Assembly (NCBI GenBank): GCA_963921425.1
Contig: OY992836.1
Coordinates: 16,385,614 to 16,449,613, forward strand
Direction of reading: 5' to 3'
Source of the DNA: Dryas octopetala
Lineage: Eukaryota > Streptophyta > Magnoliopsida > Rosales > Rosaceae
Length of the DNA: 64,000 nucleotides
The translations under genes were made by a program, and so were the position numbers. Of the stretch, positions 63,001 to 64,000 are shown in pieces. Numbering within the stretch: the first letter of the stretch is position 1; every line of letters starts with the position of its first letter. The notes below the pieces were generated by a model. That model saw only the letters and a program-made list of their open reading frames with translations, made no database searches and was not told where the DNA came from.

Positions 63001-63908
63001 TCATCAGTAAGGCTGCAAGTTGAATAAAACTTAGCAGGCTTTAGTAAGAGAACATGCAAATAAAGAAAAAGTTCACGGTATTGATTAACAAAGACTTACG
63101 GTTGCATGACAAATGCATCCCCTTGCTCAATTAATCGAGCAAACTGACCCAAATAGGATGAAGGTACCACAGATTCAGCGCTGCAATCGACCTCACCTTC
63201 TGACATTGACACCGCAAATTCCAACGAAGATCTCTTCTCCTTCAAGTAGTGAGCAGCTAACTGTTTCAAGATTAAATTTTTTGCCTCAACACAGCAGAAA
63301 GTATAATCTGATTATTAATCAGAGCTAATCAAACTTTTGATCAATCATTGTAAACAAAAAAAAAAAGTATAAATGGGTTGATTATACAATCTAATTTGGT
63401 AGCAACCGGAGAAATCCTAACCAAGCAGCAGCTTCTTTGAGTTGCAAGCAATTGCAACAGTTGGAAAGCGGGCACCAAGACTATCATGATGGTTATGGAA
63501 CTTTAAGGAAATATATCATGACAGTCTTTAATTTGGTATGAATTAGATGCTAGGCCTGGTCACCTGATAGTAATGAGCTGGCTGAAATTCCCACTCAGAC
63601 AAACGTCTGTCTGCAGTGCCTACAGCTAGAGGTGAAATGCTTTGAATGACTGCTGAACTTCTCTCCAGCAACTCGGCAAACACCAAGAACTGTCTACTCA
63701 TCCACTCCCAGTGAAGAAATATAGCTTCTGGGGCTCCTATGAGCTTTCTGTATGCAGCATTGTGCTGGCGGAACCACACAACTGCTTCTATAATCTTTCC
63801 ACCATGCAATAACAAGGTTGCAATCTTGAAATGCAATTGCTCTGCAACAGTTTTTATCTCAACTAAGCGTTGAATTGCCGACAACCTAGTTGGTGCCCCA
63901 GCAATCGC
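60007..63908 (-). CDS. TRAPPC11: TRAPP complex subunit 11 (foie gras), 3' part
   Basis: Partial: four exons on the minus strand (63908-63564, 63260-63100, 63012-62174 and 61487-60007) encode the last 941 residues. The gene continues past the window; about 240 N-terminal residues are missing by comparison with Arabidopsis TRAPPC11 (about 1,190 residues, from memory). TRAPPC11 belongs to TRAPP complexes that activate Rab GTPases and organise vesicle traffic at the Golgi and trans-Golgi. The foie gras domain covers the first visible exons (VEIKTVAEQLHFKIATLLLH, VWFRQHNAAYRKLIG, WEWMSRQFLVFAELLE, AHYLKEKR). The middle keeps AREYYSVGDFSNAKQLFDDI and EGWVTLLWEVLGYLRECS, and the C-terminal part consists of beta-sandwich-like segments, e.g. 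LVVSLDCPPYAILGDPFTYF. Intron phases join cleanly. It converges on RRN3. Confidence 0.93.
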
Positions 63909-64000
63909 CTGCAAACAAATATATAAATATAACAAAATTGAACATGTGGGAAGCTACCAACCATCTCAACCATGGCAGATTTTTATTGATATCGATATTG
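63909..64000 (-). other. Intron of TRAPPC11 at the window edge
   Basis: AT-rich sequence upstream of the acceptor at 63909-63911. It continues into the rest of the gene beyond the window. Confidence 0.6.

Overview
The window is nuclear DNA from a flowering plant: intron-rich genes with GT-AG splice sites, AT-rich intergenic DNA, and many small non-autonomous transposons. All recognisable proteins are eudicot-like. A rosid, perhaps Rosaceae, is my guess; I cannot fix the species. I found ten protein-coding genes and rebuilt their exons by hand. For every gene the exon phases close on one open frame.

Layout. 1-5.3 kb: two small transposons, then a minus-strand gene for a small chloroplast membrane protein. 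5.3-12.7 kb: no gene; a SINE, a Mutator-like foldback element, a solo LTR and an unusual CTGCAG-rich repeat. 12.7-18.7 kb: a complete MLO gene (MLO8/MLO10 clade, 15 exons) with a Mutator-like element in intron 11. 22.3 kb: an intronless ATL80/RHA3-type RING-H2 gene. 25.3-27.5 kb: a p34/AAGAB-like adaptin-binding pseudo-GTPase (minus). 29.1-36.9 kb: two tandem tonoplast sugar transporters (TMT/TST, minus), the first diverged at conserved motifs. 37-42 kb: a transposon-rich spacer with a triple alternating inverted repeat and a foldback element around a G-rich block. 42.1-43.4 kb: a MYB/SANT-related protein with a SUMO-interaction-like N-terminus and an EAR-like C-terminus. 48.3-50.3 kb: a PIRL leucine-rich-repeat gene (minus). 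53.2-58.6 kb: RRN3/TIF-IA, the RNA polymerase I initiation factor (plus). 60.0 kb to the end: the 3' part of TRAPPC11 (minus), which continues past the window.

The genes do not form a pathway. Sugar storage, vesicle traffic (p34, TRAPPC11), signalling (MLO, RING, PIRL) and rRNA transcription lie side by side. The set does match, from memory, gene groups split among several Arabidopsis segments, so the window may keep an older unsplit order. I found no CRISPR array, viral insertion or convincing new multi-gene system. The most unusual material is the transposon content: seven elements with 9-10 bp target duplications typical of Mutator-like elements, two hAT-like elements, two SINE copies and one solo LTR.
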